From Neisseria macacae ATCC 33926 (GTDB taxonomy: Bacteria; Pseudomonadota; Gammaproteobacteria; Burkholderiales; Neisseriaceae), in the NCBI RefSeq assembly GCF_022749495.1, contig NZ_CP094241.1:620001-684000 (forward strand): 64,000 nucleotides of DNA. Reading direction: 5' to 3'. Positions 17,520 through 26,701 of the stretch are shown here, piece by piece. The number at the start of each line of letters is the position of its first letter. Position 1 is the first letter of the stretch. The position numbers and the translations under genes were made by a program. The notes under the pieces are model-generated. The model ran no database searches, was not told the origin of the DNA, and saw only the letters and a program-made list of their open reading frames with translations.

Positions 17520-18830
17520 TCAAATTTCAAAACTGTCCGCTTGGTCAGCCTTGCGTATCATGCCTGCTGCGACGGTGTGGTTGGTGGCTTCGTCTATCAG
17601 GATGAACGCGCCGAGGGCGTGGTTTTCTTCGTAGGGCGCGGCGGCAATCGGCTGCTGGGTTTTGAGGCTGACGCTGCCGATGTCGTTGAGTTTGAGCGTG
17701 TCGGCGGATTCGACGCGGCTGAGGGTGTTCACGTCCCAAACGTAGGAAATCGCGCTGATTTTGACGGGGGTGGTTTGGGTGGTGTGTTTCAGCAGGTATT
17801 TGCGGCGCAGGTTGAGCGGGATGTCGTCGAACCAGCACAGCGCGGCTTGGAACTGCTGTTCGGGCGCGACGGGGCTGTCGGCGGCGGCGATGCTGTTGCC
17901 GCGCGAGATGTCGAGGTCGGTGTCGAGCGCGACGGTCAGCACTTCGCCCGCTTCGGCGGATTCGGTTTTGCCGTTTGGATTGTAGATTTCGGCGATTTTG
18001 GCGGTATGTCCGCTAGGCAGGACTTTGATTTCGTCGCCGGTTTTCAGACGGCCTGCCTCCAGTCTGCCTTGATAGCCGCGGAAGTCGTCACTGCTGCTGC
18101 CGTCTTGCCGTGCGACGCGCTGTACGGGGAAATGGGCGGCTTGGTCGGCGGCGTTTTGGCGGTTGACGGGCAGGCTTTCGAGCAGGGGTAACAGCGGTAA
18201 ACCTTGATACCACGGGGTTTGGCTGCTGGCGTTGACGATGTTGTCGCCTTTTAACGCGCTGATGGGCAGGAAGTGGATTTGGGCTTGGAGGCCGATTTGT
18301 TCCGCCAGCTTGCGGTAGGCTGCGGTAATGGCCTGATATTTGGTTTCGTCGAAGTCGAGCAGGTCGAGTTTGTTGACGGCGACGATGATGTTAGGGCAGC
18401 CCAAGAGTTTCAGAATCGCGCTGTGGCGTTTGGTCTGCGGCAGGAGGACGGGTTCGCCGCCGGAAAAATCGACGCGCGTTGCGTCTATCAAGACGATGGC
18501 GGCATCGGCGGTTGATGCGCCCGTTACCATGTTGCGGGTGTATTGTTCGTGTCCGGGCGTGTCGGCGATGATGAATTTGCGCTTGGGCGTGGCGAAATAG
18601 CGGTAAGCGACATCGATGGTGATGCCTTGTTCGCGTTCGGCGGCAAGGCCGTCGGTGAGGCTGGCGAAGTCGGGCGTTTCGCCGTTTTCGGCGGCGCGGT
18701 TGAGTTTGTCGAGCTGGTCGGTCAGCAGGGTTTTGCTGTCGTAGAGCAGGCGGCCGATGAGGGTGGATTTGCCGTCGTCGACGCTGCCGGCAGTGATGAA
18801 GCGCAAAAGCGGGGCGGTGGTTGCGGTCAT
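17520..18830 (-). CDS. cysN: Sulfate adenylyltransferase subunit 1 (GTPase)
   Basis: A 436-residue translation-factor-type GTPase that drives ATP sulfurylase to make APS from sulfate. GTP-binding motifs are clear: AGSVDDGKST (14-23), DTPGHEQYTRNM and NKLDLLD. The start is the ATG at 18830 (MTATTAPLLRF); the frame extends to 19010 without family similarity. CysN normally works with CysD, encoded just upstream. Here the upstream neighbour is the divergent pyrG, and no CysD C-terminus is readable in the 192-base gap. A DUS of the AGGCCGTCTGAA type lies within the gene (about 18040), translated as GRLKTGD. Confidence 0.9.
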   Translation of the reverse strand: MTATTAPLLRFITAGSVDDGKSTLIGRLLYDSKTLLTDQLDKLNRAAENGETPDFASLTDGLAAEREQGITIDVAYRYFATPKRKFIIADTPGHEQYTRNMVTGASTADAAIVLIDATRVDFSGGEPVLLPQTKRHSAILKLLGCPNIIVAVNKLDLLDFDETKYQAITAAYRKLAEQIGLQAQIHFLPISALKGDNIVNASSQTPWYQGLPLLPLLESLPVNRQNAADQAAHFPVQRVARQDGSSSDDFRGYQGRLEAGRLKTGDEIKVLPSGHTAKIAEIYNPNGKTESAEAGEVLTVALDTDLDISRGNSIAAADSPVAPEQQFQAALCWFDDIPLNLRRKYLLKHTTQTTPVKISAISYVWDVNTLSRVESADTLKLNDIGSVSLKTQQPIAAAPYEENHALGAFILIDEATNHTVAAGMIRKADQADSFEI

Positions 18831-19022
18831 GGTTCTTTCCTTAATTCTCGGATTGCACGTTACTTTAATGAGGTCGTCTGAAAATGGGAAAGAATGCTTG
18901 GTTTTAAAAAAAGATGATTTCGTTATATTCGGGCAGTTTCTTTCGGACGGGGTCGGCTTCCCGCGTTTGCCAGAAAACCCGCTTAAAGGTAAAATCCCGT
19001 ATTCCAACATGGGTACTGCATC

Positions 19023-20657
19023 ATGACTAAATTTATTTTCGTAACCGGCGGCGTCGTATCTTCACTCGGAAAAGGTATCGCCGCCGCTTCTATTGCCACT
19101 ATCCTCGAATCGCGCGGTTTGAACGTGACCATGCTCAAGCTCGACCCTTATATCAACGTCGACCCCGGCACCATGAGCCCGTTCCAGCACGGCGAAGTGT
19201 TCGTCACCGACGACGGCGCGGAAACCGACCTCGACTTGGGACACTACGAACGTTTCATCAACGCCACCATGACCCGCCGCAACAGCTTCAGCACGGGGCA
19301 GGTGTACGAAAACGTCATCGCCAAAGAACGCCGCGGCGACTACCTCGGCGGTACGGTTCAAGTCATCCCGCACATTACCGACGAAATCAAACGCCGCATC
19401 CACGAAGGCGCGGCGGGTTACGATGTCGCCATCGTCGAAATCGGCGGTACGGTCGGCGACATCGAATCGCTGCCGTTTTTGGAAGCCATCCGTCAGATGC
19501 GCAGCCAGTTGGGACGCAACAACACCTTGTTCGCCCACCTGAGCTACGTTCCCTACATTGCCGCCGCCGGAGAAATCAAAACCAAGCCGACCCAGCATAC
19601 CGTTAAAGAAATGTTGAGCATCGGTTTGCAGCCCGACATCCTGATTTGCCGCATGGACAGAACCATGCCCGCGGACGAACGCCGCAAAATCGCCCTGTTC
19701 TGCAACGTGGAAGAACGAGCGATTGTCGGCAGCTATGACGTGGACAGCATCTACGAATGCCCCGAAATGCTGCACGATCAAGGCATCGACAACATCATTA
19801 CCGAGCAGTTGCAGCTGAACGTACAGCAGGCGGATTTGACCGCGTGGAAAAAAATCGTCCATGCCATCAAAAACCCGAAACACACCGTCAAAATCGCCAT
19901 GGTCGGCAAATACGTCGATTTGACCGAATCCTACAAATCGCTGATCGAAGCCTTGAAACACGCGGGTATCCACACCGAAACCGACGTGCAAATCACCTTC
20001 GTTGACAGCGAAAACATCGAGAAAAACAACGGCGACGTTTCCATGCTCAAAGACATGGACGCCATCCTCGTCCCCGGCGGCTTCGGTTCGCGCGGCGTGG
20101 AAGGCAAAATCGCCGCCGTGCGCTACGCCCGTGAAAACAACGTGCCATACTTGGGCATCTGCCTCGGTATGCAGATTGCGCTGATCGAATACGCCCGCGA
20201 CGTCGCAGGCTTGAAAGGCGCAAACTCCACCGAGTTCGACCTCAAATGCGCCGCGCCCGTCGTTGCTCTGATTGACGAATGGCAAACCGCCGACGGCAGC
20301 GTCGAAACCCGTGACGAATCCGCCGATTTGGGCGGCACCATGCGTTTGGGAGCGCAAGAGGTTGAATTGAAAGCAGGCAGCCTCGCCGCCAAAATCTACG
20401 GCAGCGAACACATCCGCGAGCGCCACCGCCACCGCTACGAAGTCAACAACAACTACGTTCCTACGCTGGAACAGGCAGGCTTGGTCATCGGCGGCGTATC
20501 CGCAGGACGTGAACGCTTGGTCGAAACCATCGAACTGCCGAACCATCCTTGGTTCTTCGCCTGCCAGTTCCACCCTGAGTTCACGTCCAACCCGCGCAGA
20601 GGCCATCCTTTGTTTACCGCGTTTGTCAAAGCCGCGTTGAACAATAAAAAAGGCTGA
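19023..20657 (+). CDS. pyrG: CTP synthase
   Basis: A 544-residue cytoplasmic enzyme that aminates UTP to CTP using glutamine and ATP. The N-terminal synthase domain begins KFIFVTGGVVSSLGKGI; the C-terminal glutamine amidotransferase domain has the nucleophile Cys in GICLGMQIA (near residue 380) and the His/Glu pair in FHPEFTSNP. Length is normal. It ends with a conventional terminator. Confidence 0.98.
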   Translation: MTKFIFVTGGVVSSLGKGIAAASIATILESRGLNVTMLKLDPYINVDPGTMSPFQHGEVFVTDDGAETDLDLGHYERFINATMTRRNSFSTGQVYENVIAKERRGDYLGGTVQVIPHITDEIKRRIHEGAAGYDVAIVEIGGTVGDIESLPFLEAIRQMRSQLGRNNTLFAHLSYVPYIAAAGEIKTKPTQHTVKEMLSIGLQPDILICRMDRTMPADERRKIALFCNVEERAIVGSYDVDSIYECPEMLHDQGIDNIITEQLQLNVQQADLTAWKKIVHAIKNPKHTVKIAMVGKYVDLTESYKSLIEALKHAGIHTETDVQITFVDSENIEKNNGDVSMLKDMDAILVPGGFGSRGVEGKIAAVRYARENNVPYLGICLGMQIALIEYARDVAGLKGANSTEFDLKCAAPVVALIDEWQTADGSVETRDESADLGGTMRLGAQEVELKAGSLAAKIYGSEHIRERHRHRYEVNNNYVPTLEQAGLVIGGVSAGRERLVETIELPNHPWFFACQFHPEFTSNPRRGHPLFTAFVKAALNNKKG

Positions 20658-20685
20658 TGCCCGGCAAAAGGTCGTCTGAAAAGAG

Positions 20686-20713
20686 AAAAAGCACCTCGAT
20701 TGGGGTGCTTTTT
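20686..20713 (+). terminator. Intrinsic terminator of pyrG
   Basis: A stem AAAAAGCACC / GGTGCTTTTT with an eight-base loop and a T-run. It is enclosed by a wide inverted DUS pair (about 20667 and 20770). Confidence 0.88.
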
Positions 20714-20782
20714 TGTGTTGGTATGGCGATGTTTTGAGAAACCGGGCATCAGCCGCCTTTTCAGACGACCCGCAAGGAATGT

Positions 20783-21700
20783 TCAATCCTGTACGTCTTC
20801 AGGTTTCCAGCCGGGTTCCGGTTTCCAGTCGGGCGAGAGCGGTGCGCCTGCGGGCTGTTTGTAGCGGTTGTACATAAACAGATACTGGGTCGGGAAGCGG
20901 CGTATCCAGTATTCGGTGTTTTCATTGATAATCTGCGCGTCGTGCTGTTTGTCGCCGTTCAGTTCGCCGCGCATAGGCTCGATGTGCAGCACAAATCCTT
21001 TGCCGTTCGGCAAACGCTCGCCGCAGAAAAACAGCGCCTTCACGCCCTTGACTTGCGCCAGTTTGCCCACCAGCGTCATGGTGTAGGCGTATTTCCCGAA
21101 AAACGGCACCCAGACGCCGTCGCCGCCTTCTTCGGGGGAGGGGGCATGGTCGGGCAAGACAATCGTGGCTTCGCCGGAACGCAAAGCCTTAATGACTTGT
21201 TTGACCCCTTGAATATTGGTGGGGGCGGTTTTTCCTTTGCCGCGAACGCGCCCCGCCTGCATGACGGAATCCAAGGCTTTGATTTTGGGTGGTTTGTACA
21301 TGGCAGTCAGCGGGAACGGAAGCTGTTGGCTGATATAGCGTCCGGCGAGGTCGTAGCTGCCGATGTGCGGGGTAATAAACAACAGTCCTTCTCCGGCGTC
21401 CAAAGCTGATTGGACATGCTCCCAACCATGCACTTCTTTAAACAGCGTTTCAATGCTTTCAGGTCGTCTGAAAAAGGCTACGGGCAATTCCAGCCCGCCT
21501 TTCGCCGTTTCACGGAAAACGGCTTTGACCGACGAAGGCGCGGGATTCAATCCGGCAAGCCTCATATTGTCGAACACACGCTGCCGGTCGCTTTTGAGCA
21601 GATAATAGCCCAAGCCGCCTGCCGCATTCCCCAGCGCGTGTAGAAGCGGCAAAGGCAGCGCCGCAAAGCATTTAAACAAAAAAGTGAGCAGGATTTGCAT
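20783..21700 (-). CDS. lpxL2: Lipid A late acyltransferase (LpxL2/HtrB type)
   Basis: A 305-residue inner-membrane acyltransferase of the LpxL/LpxM family, which adds a secondary acyl chain to lipid A. The catalytic H-X4-D motif is H112-D117 in PHIGSYD, after an N-terminal hydrophobic anchor (residues about 5-33). MYKPPKIKALD, RGKGKTAPT and VLPDHAPSPEEGGDGV follow the pattern I recall for neisserial LpxL2 rather than LpxL1; this paralogue call is from memory of the family. A DUS inside the gene (about 21460) is translated as FFRRPES. Confidence 0.8.
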   Translation of the reverse strand: MQILLTFLFKCFAALPLPLLHALGNAAGGLGYYLLKSDRQRVFDNMRLAGLNPAPSSVKAVFRETAKGGLELPVAFFRRPESIETLFKEVHGWEHVQSALDAGEGLLFITPHIGSYDLAGRYISQQLPFPLTAMYKPPKIKALDSVMQAGRVRGKGKTAPTNIQGVKQVIKALRSGEATIVLPDHAPSPEEGGDGVWVPFFGKYAYTMTLVGKLAQVKGVKALFFCGERLPNGKGFVLHIEPMRGELNGDKQHDAQIINENTEYWIRRFPTQYLFMYNRYKQPAGAPLSPDWKPEPGWKPEDVQD

Positions 21701-21840
21701 AATAGATTGATGAGATGGAACGGGGGGATTGTAAATGAAAACGGCAGGTCTGGATATTGAGTTTCATCTGGATGTAACGGATTGCCGCAATGTTTAAAAT
21801 ATCGGATGCGTTCATTCGGTTCGCCAAACGGCATAACGTA

Positions 21841-21897
21841 AAAAGGTCGTCTGAAAACGGTTTCCATTTTTTGAAACGGTATTTTCAGACGACCTTT
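21841..21897. terminator. DUS inverted pair after the DUF442 gene
   Basis: A DUS stem with a 24-base loop, 25 bases past the stop of the minus-strand DUF442 gene. Confidence 0.8.
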
Positions 21898-21921
21898 GCG
21901 TTTGGCTAAACGGATAGCGTG

Positions 21922-22362
21922 TTACGCCAGCCCGTTTTGTTGCGCGTCTTGCAGGCGGGCTTCGAAGTTGCTCAGATTGACGCCTGCTTGTTGTGCGGCA
22001 GCGACGACTTCGGCGACGCTTGCAACGTTTTGCACCTGATGATAGCCCCAGAGCAGGGAACAGCGGGTGCCGGTGCGGCAGTAGGCGAGGACGGGTTGGG
22101 GAACGCTTTTGAGCAGGTTTTGGAAGGCGGCGACATCGGCGGCGTTGATGGCGGGCGCGACGACGGGCTGATGATGGTGTTCGCGGATGCCTGCGGCTTC
22201 AAGCCAGCTTTTGACTTGTTTGAACGTAACTTGGTTTTCTTCTTCGCCGTCGGGACGGTTGCAGATGACGGTTTGGATGCCGAGTTTGGCGGCTTCTTGA
22301 ACGTCGGCTTCGGTCAGTTGCGGGGCGATATAGAGGTTGTCGGCAAGTTTTTGGATAGACAT
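21922..22362 (-). CDS. DUF442 / TIGR01244 phosphatase-like protein
   Basis: A 146-residue cytoplasmic protein of the DUF442 (Blh-like) family, which has a tyrosine-phosphatase fold and is often annotated as a sulfur transferase. The active-site loop CRTGTR is at residues 95-100, with the general-acid region HHHQPVV before it. Similar domains are sometimes fused to sulfide-handling hydrolases; here it stands alone. The physiological substrate is unknown. Confidence 0.8.
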   Translation of the reverse strand: MSIQKLADNLYIAPQLTEADVQEAAKLGIQTVICNRPDGEEENQVTFKQVKSWLEAAGIREHHHQPVVAPAINAADVAAFQNLLKSVPQPVLAYCRTGTRCSLLWGYHQVQNVASVAEVVAAAQQAGVNLSNFEARLQDAQQNGLA

Positions 22363-22394
22363 GGGTTTTCCTTTTCTAGGTTTGATGATGGATT

Positions 22395-23087
22395 TTAGTT
22401 GCCTTGAGGGGCCAACAGGGCTTGTTCCAATCGTTTTTTATTGGCTTCGGATTGTTTTTGTATGTATTTGCGGACAATCTCGTCAATCGCTGTATCTTGT
22501 TGCATATTGGATCGGATTGACCAAATGGCAGCGGAAAGTGTGAGGTCTACATGGTTAGGGCGTTGGGCTGCAGCCGTTTGGGCTTTGATGATGTAGTCAA
22601 CGATACGTTCGACCGCTTTCGGATTGCCGGTGGCAAAATAAGTTACCCAATGAAAATCCAGTGATGCAGGGGAGATGATGGGTTCTTGAAGCGGATGGAA
22701 GCTTTTGTTTTCCTTGAGATTGTTTTTAAGCTCGGTATTTAATGTCAGGCTGTCGAGACAGGTTTGGGCTTGAGACGTGCCTGTCAGGGCGAGGGTGTAG
22801 GCGGAAAAGGTTAAGGCGTCGCCTTGGTAAGTTCGGATATTGTCACACCAAATAGTGCTGCCTTGGGGGTATTTTTGCAGAGCTTGCGTGCCCCATACAA
22901 GGGTGGTATTGCGCATGAGATTGGCTTTGACAATCTGGTCCATTAGAGAAGCAGCACGTTCGGCAGAGGGATTTTTGTAGAAGACGGCGATATCCTTTCC
23001 TACTTTATATGCCGAATCTGATTGGGGGGCGGCTGTGGCGTGCAAACTGAGTAACAGGACGGTGATGCTGACAAGGATTTTTTTCAT
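22395..23087 (-). CDS. Secreted hypothetical protein, 230 aa
   Basis: The start is the ATG at 23087 (MKKILVSITVLLL), which gives a clean signal peptide cleaved near ATAAP; the longer frame upstream is a shadow of the next gene. The mature part is helical, with two Cys (WCDN and QTCLDS) that could form a disulfide. No family is recognised. It is followed closely by the DUF442 gene on the same strand. Confidence 0.7.
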   Translation of the reverse strand: MKKILVSITVLLLSLHATAAPQSDSAYKVGKDIAVFYKNPSAERAASLMDQIVKANLMRNTTLVWGTQALQKYPQGSTIWCDNIRTYQGDALTFSAYTLALTGTSQAQTCLDSLTLNTELKNNLKENKSFHPLQEPIISPASLDFHWVTYFATGNPKAVERIVDYIIKAQTAAAQRPNHVDLTLSAAIWSIRSNMQQDTAIDEIVRKYIQKQSEANKKRLEQALLAPQGN

Positions 23088-23110
23088 GGTTGTTTCTTTC
23101 AGAGTTGATG

Positions 23111-23150
23111 TTTCAGACGACCTCGATCCAGCACTTGAGGTCGTCTGAAA
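23111..23150. terminator. DUS inverted pair after the M61 peptidase gene
   Basis: A 14 bp stem (TTTCAGACGACCTC / GAGGTCGTCTGAAA) adjacent to the stop codon of the M61 gene. Confidence 0.8.
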
Positions 23151-23151
23151 A

Positions 23152-24915
23152 TTAGGCTCGGTCATTATAAAGCCAGTTTTCAAATAATTCGCGGTCGGTG
23201 ATGTAGAGGACGGCGGTGTCGGCTTCGGCGGCTTGGACGGTGATGTCGGCGACGTACAGGATGCCGGTGCGAAAGTAGTGGAGGCGGGCGGTGGCGCCGA
23301 TGGGGAGTTGCGCCCACTGTGCGGCAAGGTCGGTGCAGGCGTAGCCGTCGATGGCGATGATTTTATCCTGCGGGCAGAGGGCGGCGTTTTCTGCGCTGCC
23401 GCCGTTGAAGACGTGGGTCAGGGTGGCGTGGTCGCTGTTTTGTTTGAACCTTGCGCCGAAATCGGGCGCGGGGGCGGGCGTTTCGGTTGGAGGTTCGGGC
23501 AGGAATGCGCCGCCGTGGCTGCGCGGCTGTGCCTGCCATTGCAGTCCGATGCCTATGGTGGCGAGGAGTTCGGCGAGGGGCAGGTCGGCGGTGGTGTAGA
23601 GGGTCGTCTGAAAAAAGTCTTCGAGGTCTAGGCCGGTAAACGTTTGGCAACGGGCTTGCCATTGTTTTTCGGGGATGCCTTGCCGGGTCTCCAGCCAATC
23701 GCGGTAGTGTTGCTGCATGACGCTGTCGAGGGTGTGTCGCCCACTGCTTTTGCTGCGGATGGCGAGGTCGAGGCAGAGGGCGGCGAGTGCGCCTTTTTGG
23801 TAGTAGCTGACGATGGCGTTGGGGCTGTTTTCGTCTTGTTTGTAGAATTTGTTCCAAGCGGTGAAGCTGGATTCGGCAAGGCTTTGTTTCAGACGACCTT
23901 TGGTTTGCTGCACGCGGGTGATGCTTTGGGCGAGCAGGCGCAGGTAGGCTTCGGGGGCGATGGTGCGGCTTCGGGCGAGGAAGAGGTCATCGTAGTATGA
24001 GGTGATGCCTTCAAATGCCCAGAGCTGCTCGGTGTAGTTTTCGCGGTCGAGGTCATAGGGGGCGAAGGCGGCGGGTTTGATGGATTTGACGTTCCAGGCG
24101 TGGAAGTATTCGTGTGAGAACAGTCCGAGCAGTTGGGTGTAGGCATCGTTGGCGTCGATCATGCCGTGCGGCGGCAGGCTGTGGCGGTCGGCGAGCAGGG
24201 CGGTGCTGCTGATGTGTTCCAGTCCGCCGTAGATGTTGTCGCCGACGTGGAGCAGGAAGAGGTAATGGGTGAACGGGGCAGGGGAGGGGAACATGGCCAG
24301 TTCGGTTTCGCAGATTGTGCGGATGTCTGACACGAGGCGGTCGCGGTCGAAATCGGGGTAGTGGCCGCTCAAGGCGATGCGGTGCGGGATGCCGCCGGCT
24401 TCGAAATCGAGAAATTCGATGTTGCCCAGTTCGACAGGGTGGTCGATTAAATCGTGGTAGGAGGTCGTCTGAAAGCTGTGGACGTCGGTTTGGGGCAGGG
24501 TGGTGGCAATCCGCCATGTTTTCGGCAGGATGGGAAATTCGATTTGGTGCGCGCTGTTTTCTTGTCCGTTTACCTGCAAAAACAGGCACGCGCCGTCAAA
24601 AAACCCGCGTTCGGCAGTCAGAAACGAGCCGCGGACGGACAGGTCGTAGGCGTAAACGGTGTAGTAAATTTCCCACTCGCCGGACTGCGGGGCGGTGCGC
24701 CATCGGTTTTTTTTGACTTGGGTCAGATGGGCATATTCTCCGTTGCAAAAGGCGCGGATGGTGGTGATGTGGCGGGAGAAGTCGCGTATCAGATAGCTGC
24801 CGGGAACCCAGTTCGGCAGGCTGATTTCTGTTTCCAAATCATGTTCTTGTCGGAAGGTTAGGCGGATGTGCCACTCGTGGGCGAGCGGGTTGGGGGTGAT
24901 TTTGTAATTAATCAT
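23152..24915 (-). CDS. M61-family metallopeptidase with PDZ domain
   Basis: A 587-residue protein of the M61 (glycyl aminopeptidase) family. The zinc motif HEYFH is at residues 268-272 with WN following, and the third ligand Glu is probably E302 in AFEGITSYYDD. The N-terminal beta domain spans about 1-170 and a PDZ-like domain lies near the C-terminus (GGSAENAALCPQDKIIAIDG). No signal peptide is evident, so it is probably cytoplasmic. Three DUS copies are within the coding sequence, translated as KGRLKQ, FQTTSY and FFQTTL. Confidence 0.88.
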   Translation of the reverse strand: MINYKITPNPLAHEWHIRLTFRQEHDLETEISLPNWVPGSYLIRDFSRHITTIRAFCNGEYAHLTQVKKNRWRTAPQSGEWEIYYTVYAYDLSVRGSFLTAERGFFDGACLFLQVNGQENSAHQIEFPILPKTWRIATTLPQTDVHSFQTTSYHDLIDHPVELGNIEFLDFEAGGIPHRIALSGHYPDFDRDRLVSDIRTICETELAMFPSPAPFTHYLFLLHVGDNIYGGLEHISSTALLADRHSLPPHGMIDANDAYTQLLGLFSHEYFHAWNVKSIKPAAFAPYDLDRENYTEQLWAFEGITSYYDDLFLARSRTIAPEAYLRLLAQSITRVQQTKGRLKQSLAESSFTAWNKFYKQDENSPNAIVSYYQKGALAALCLDLAIRSKSSGRHTLDSVMQQHYRDWLETRQGIPEKQWQARCQTFTGLDLEDFFQTTLYTTADLPLAELLATIGIGLQWQAQPRSHGGAFLPEPPTETPAPAPDFGARFKQNSDHATLTHVFNGGSAENAALCPQDKIIAIDGYACTDLAAQWAQLPIGATARLHYFRTGILYVADITVQAAEADTAVLYITDRELFENWLYNDRA

Positions 24916-24968
24916 GACTATTAATGTATTTGTTAAATTTTATGAATAAAAAGGTCGAATTATGCAGT

Positions 24969-24982
24969 TTGATTTATATCGA
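24969..24982. promoter_or_regulatory. FNR-like site upstream of ccoN
   Basis: TTGAT-TTAT-ATCGA matches the FNR/CRP-family anaerobox TTGATnnnnATCAA at nine of ten positions. It lies about 260 bases before ccoN, rather far for direct activation unless the leader is long. Confidence 0.35.
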
Positions 24983-25120
24983 TAAAGTCCCCTTCAAAAG
25001 GGAGGCTTGAAAAAATAAAGTGGCGCTGCCAGGGAGGTTGTTAAATAATAATATGATTATAAAGTAAAAAATATAAAAAATCGATAAAGCCGCCAGATGG
25101 AGTGAAATGTAATTCCGCTT

Positions 25121-25168
25121 GGCTAGGCTTGTCTTATATGTTAAATTTAGAAAAATTTAAACCTAGCC
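25121..25168. repeat. Hairpin-forming inverted repeat before ccoN
   Basis: Nested arms GGCTAGG/CCTAGCC (25121-25127, 25162-25168) and TTAAATTT/AAATTTAA (25141-25148, 25153-25160) surround an AGAA loop, 76 bases upstream of the ccoN start. It could be a leader structure or an operator; the rest of the 24916-25244 gap is AT-rich with no gene. Confidence 0.55.
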
Positions 25169-25244
25169 CTTATTGCGTTTGTTCAAAACGCATACGGCAA
25201 AGTGAGATAAAAAATTTTTATTCCCATAATTCATGGAGACTCTC

Positions 25245-26678
25245 ATGGACACACAAACTTATAACTACAAAGTGGTGCGCCAGTTCGCCATCATGACCGT
25301 AGTTTGGGGTATTGTGGGCATGTTGGTCGGTGTCATCGTTGCCGCCCAATTGTTTGCCCCGTCCCTTGATTTATCAGATGTCGGCCCTTGGTTCCACTTC
25401 GGCCGCCTGCGTCCGTTGCACACCAATGCGGTGATTTTTGCGTTCGGCGGTTGCGGTCTGATGGGTACATCATACTACGTTGTTCAACGTACCTGTAATG
25501 CACGCCTGTTCGGCGGTTGGCTGCCGGCATTTACCTTCTGGGGCTGGCAGGCAGTTATCGTTGCGGCAATCGTCAGCCTGCCTTTGGGTTATACCCAAGC
25601 TAAAGAGTATGCTGAATTGGAATGGCCTATCGACATCCTGATCGCTTTGGTTTGGATTGCTTACGCCATCGTATTCTTCGGTACGATTGCCAAACGTAAA
25701 ATCAAACATATCTACGTTGCCAACTGGTTCTACGGCGGTTTCATTTTGGCCGTCGCTCTGTTGCACATCGTCAATAACCTGAGCATTCCTGCGGGCTTCA
25801 TGAAATCCTATCCGGTTTATGCGGGCGCAATCGATGCCATGGTTCAATGGTGGTATGGCCACAATGCCGTAGGTTTCTTCCTGACCGCAGGCTTCTTGGG
25901 CATGATGTACTACTTCGTGCCGAAACAGGCAGGTCGTCCGGTTTACTCTTACCGCCTGTCCGTCGTCCACTTCTGGGCTTTGATTTTTACTTACATGTGG
26001 GCAGGTTCCCACCACTTGCACTATACCGCGCTGCCTGACTGGACTCAGTCCTTGGGTATGGTGTTGTCCCTGATTCTGTTCGCACCTTCTTGGGGTGGTA
26101 TGATTAACGGTATCATGACCTTGTCCGGCGCATGGGACAAACTGCGTACCGACCCTATCTTGAAATTCTTGATCGTCTCCCTCTCCTTCTACGGTATGTC
26201 CACCTTCGAAGGTCCGATGATGTCCATCAAATCCGTCAACGCTTTGAGCCACTACACCGACTGGACCGTTGCACACGTTCATGCCGGCGCATTGGGCTGG
26301 GTGGGCTTCGTGACCATTGGTTCCGTGTACTACATGATTCCCCGCCTGTTCGGTAAAAATGAAATGTACAGCACCAAATTGGTGGAAGCGCATTTCTGGA
26401 TTGCGACCATCGGCGTGGTTCTGTATATCGCCTCCATGTGGATTGCAGGGGTATTGCAAGGTATGATGTGGGGTTCTCTGAATGCGGACGGTACTTTGAC
26501 CTACTCGTTTGTAGAGTCAGTTAAACGCACCATGCCTTTCTACATGATTCGTTTCACCGGCGGCCTGCTGTACCTGAGCGGTATGTGTATCATGGCATAC
26601 AACGTTTACCGTACGGCCATCAGTGGCAAAGCGGTTGATGCCGAGATTCCCGCGGTGTCTCAAACCCAGCACCACTAA
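25245..26678 (+). CDS. ccoN: cbb3-type cytochrome c oxidase subunit I
   Basis: A 477-residue catalytic subunit of the high-affinity cbb3 oxidase, an integral membrane protein with about twelve helices carrying heme b and the heme b3-CuB centre. HTNAVIF, the long run to GGFILAVALLHIVNN, and THVHAGALGW-type sequence (VAHVHAGALGWVGF) contain the expected heme/Cu His ligands. The start is the ATG at 25245, with GGAG seven bases before it. First gene of ccoNOQP. Confidence 0.97.
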   Translation: MDTQTYNYKVVRQFAIMTVVWGIVGMLVGVIVAAQLFAPSLDLSDVGPWFHFGRLRPLHTNAVIFAFGGCGLMGTSYYVVQRTCNARLFGGWLPAFTFWGWQAVIVAAIVSLPLGYTQAKEYAELEWPIDILIALVWIAYAIVFFGTIAKRKIKHIYVANWFYGGFILAVALLHIVNNLSIPAGFMKSYPVYAGAIDAMVQWWYGHNAVGFFLTAGFLGMMYYFVPKQAGRPVYSYRLSVVHFWALIFTYMWAGSHHLHYTALPDWTQSLGMVLSLILFAPSWGGMINGIMTLSGAWDKLRTDPILKFLIVSLSFYGMSTFEGPMMSIKSVNALSHYTDWTVAHVHAGALGWVGFVTIGSVYYMIPRLFGKNEMYSTKLVEAHFWIATIGVVLYIASMWIAGVLQGMMWGSLNADGTLTYSFVESVKRTMPFYMIRFTGGLLYLSGMCIMAYNVYRTAISGKAVDAEIPAVSQTQHH

Positions 26679-26701
26679 AAACATAAGAAAAGGCTACCAA
26701 A

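Noticed and set aside
19062..20786. A 574-codon open frame antisense to pyrG
   Set aside because: Shadow of a strongly conserved GC-rich gene; no ribosome site and low-complexity composition.
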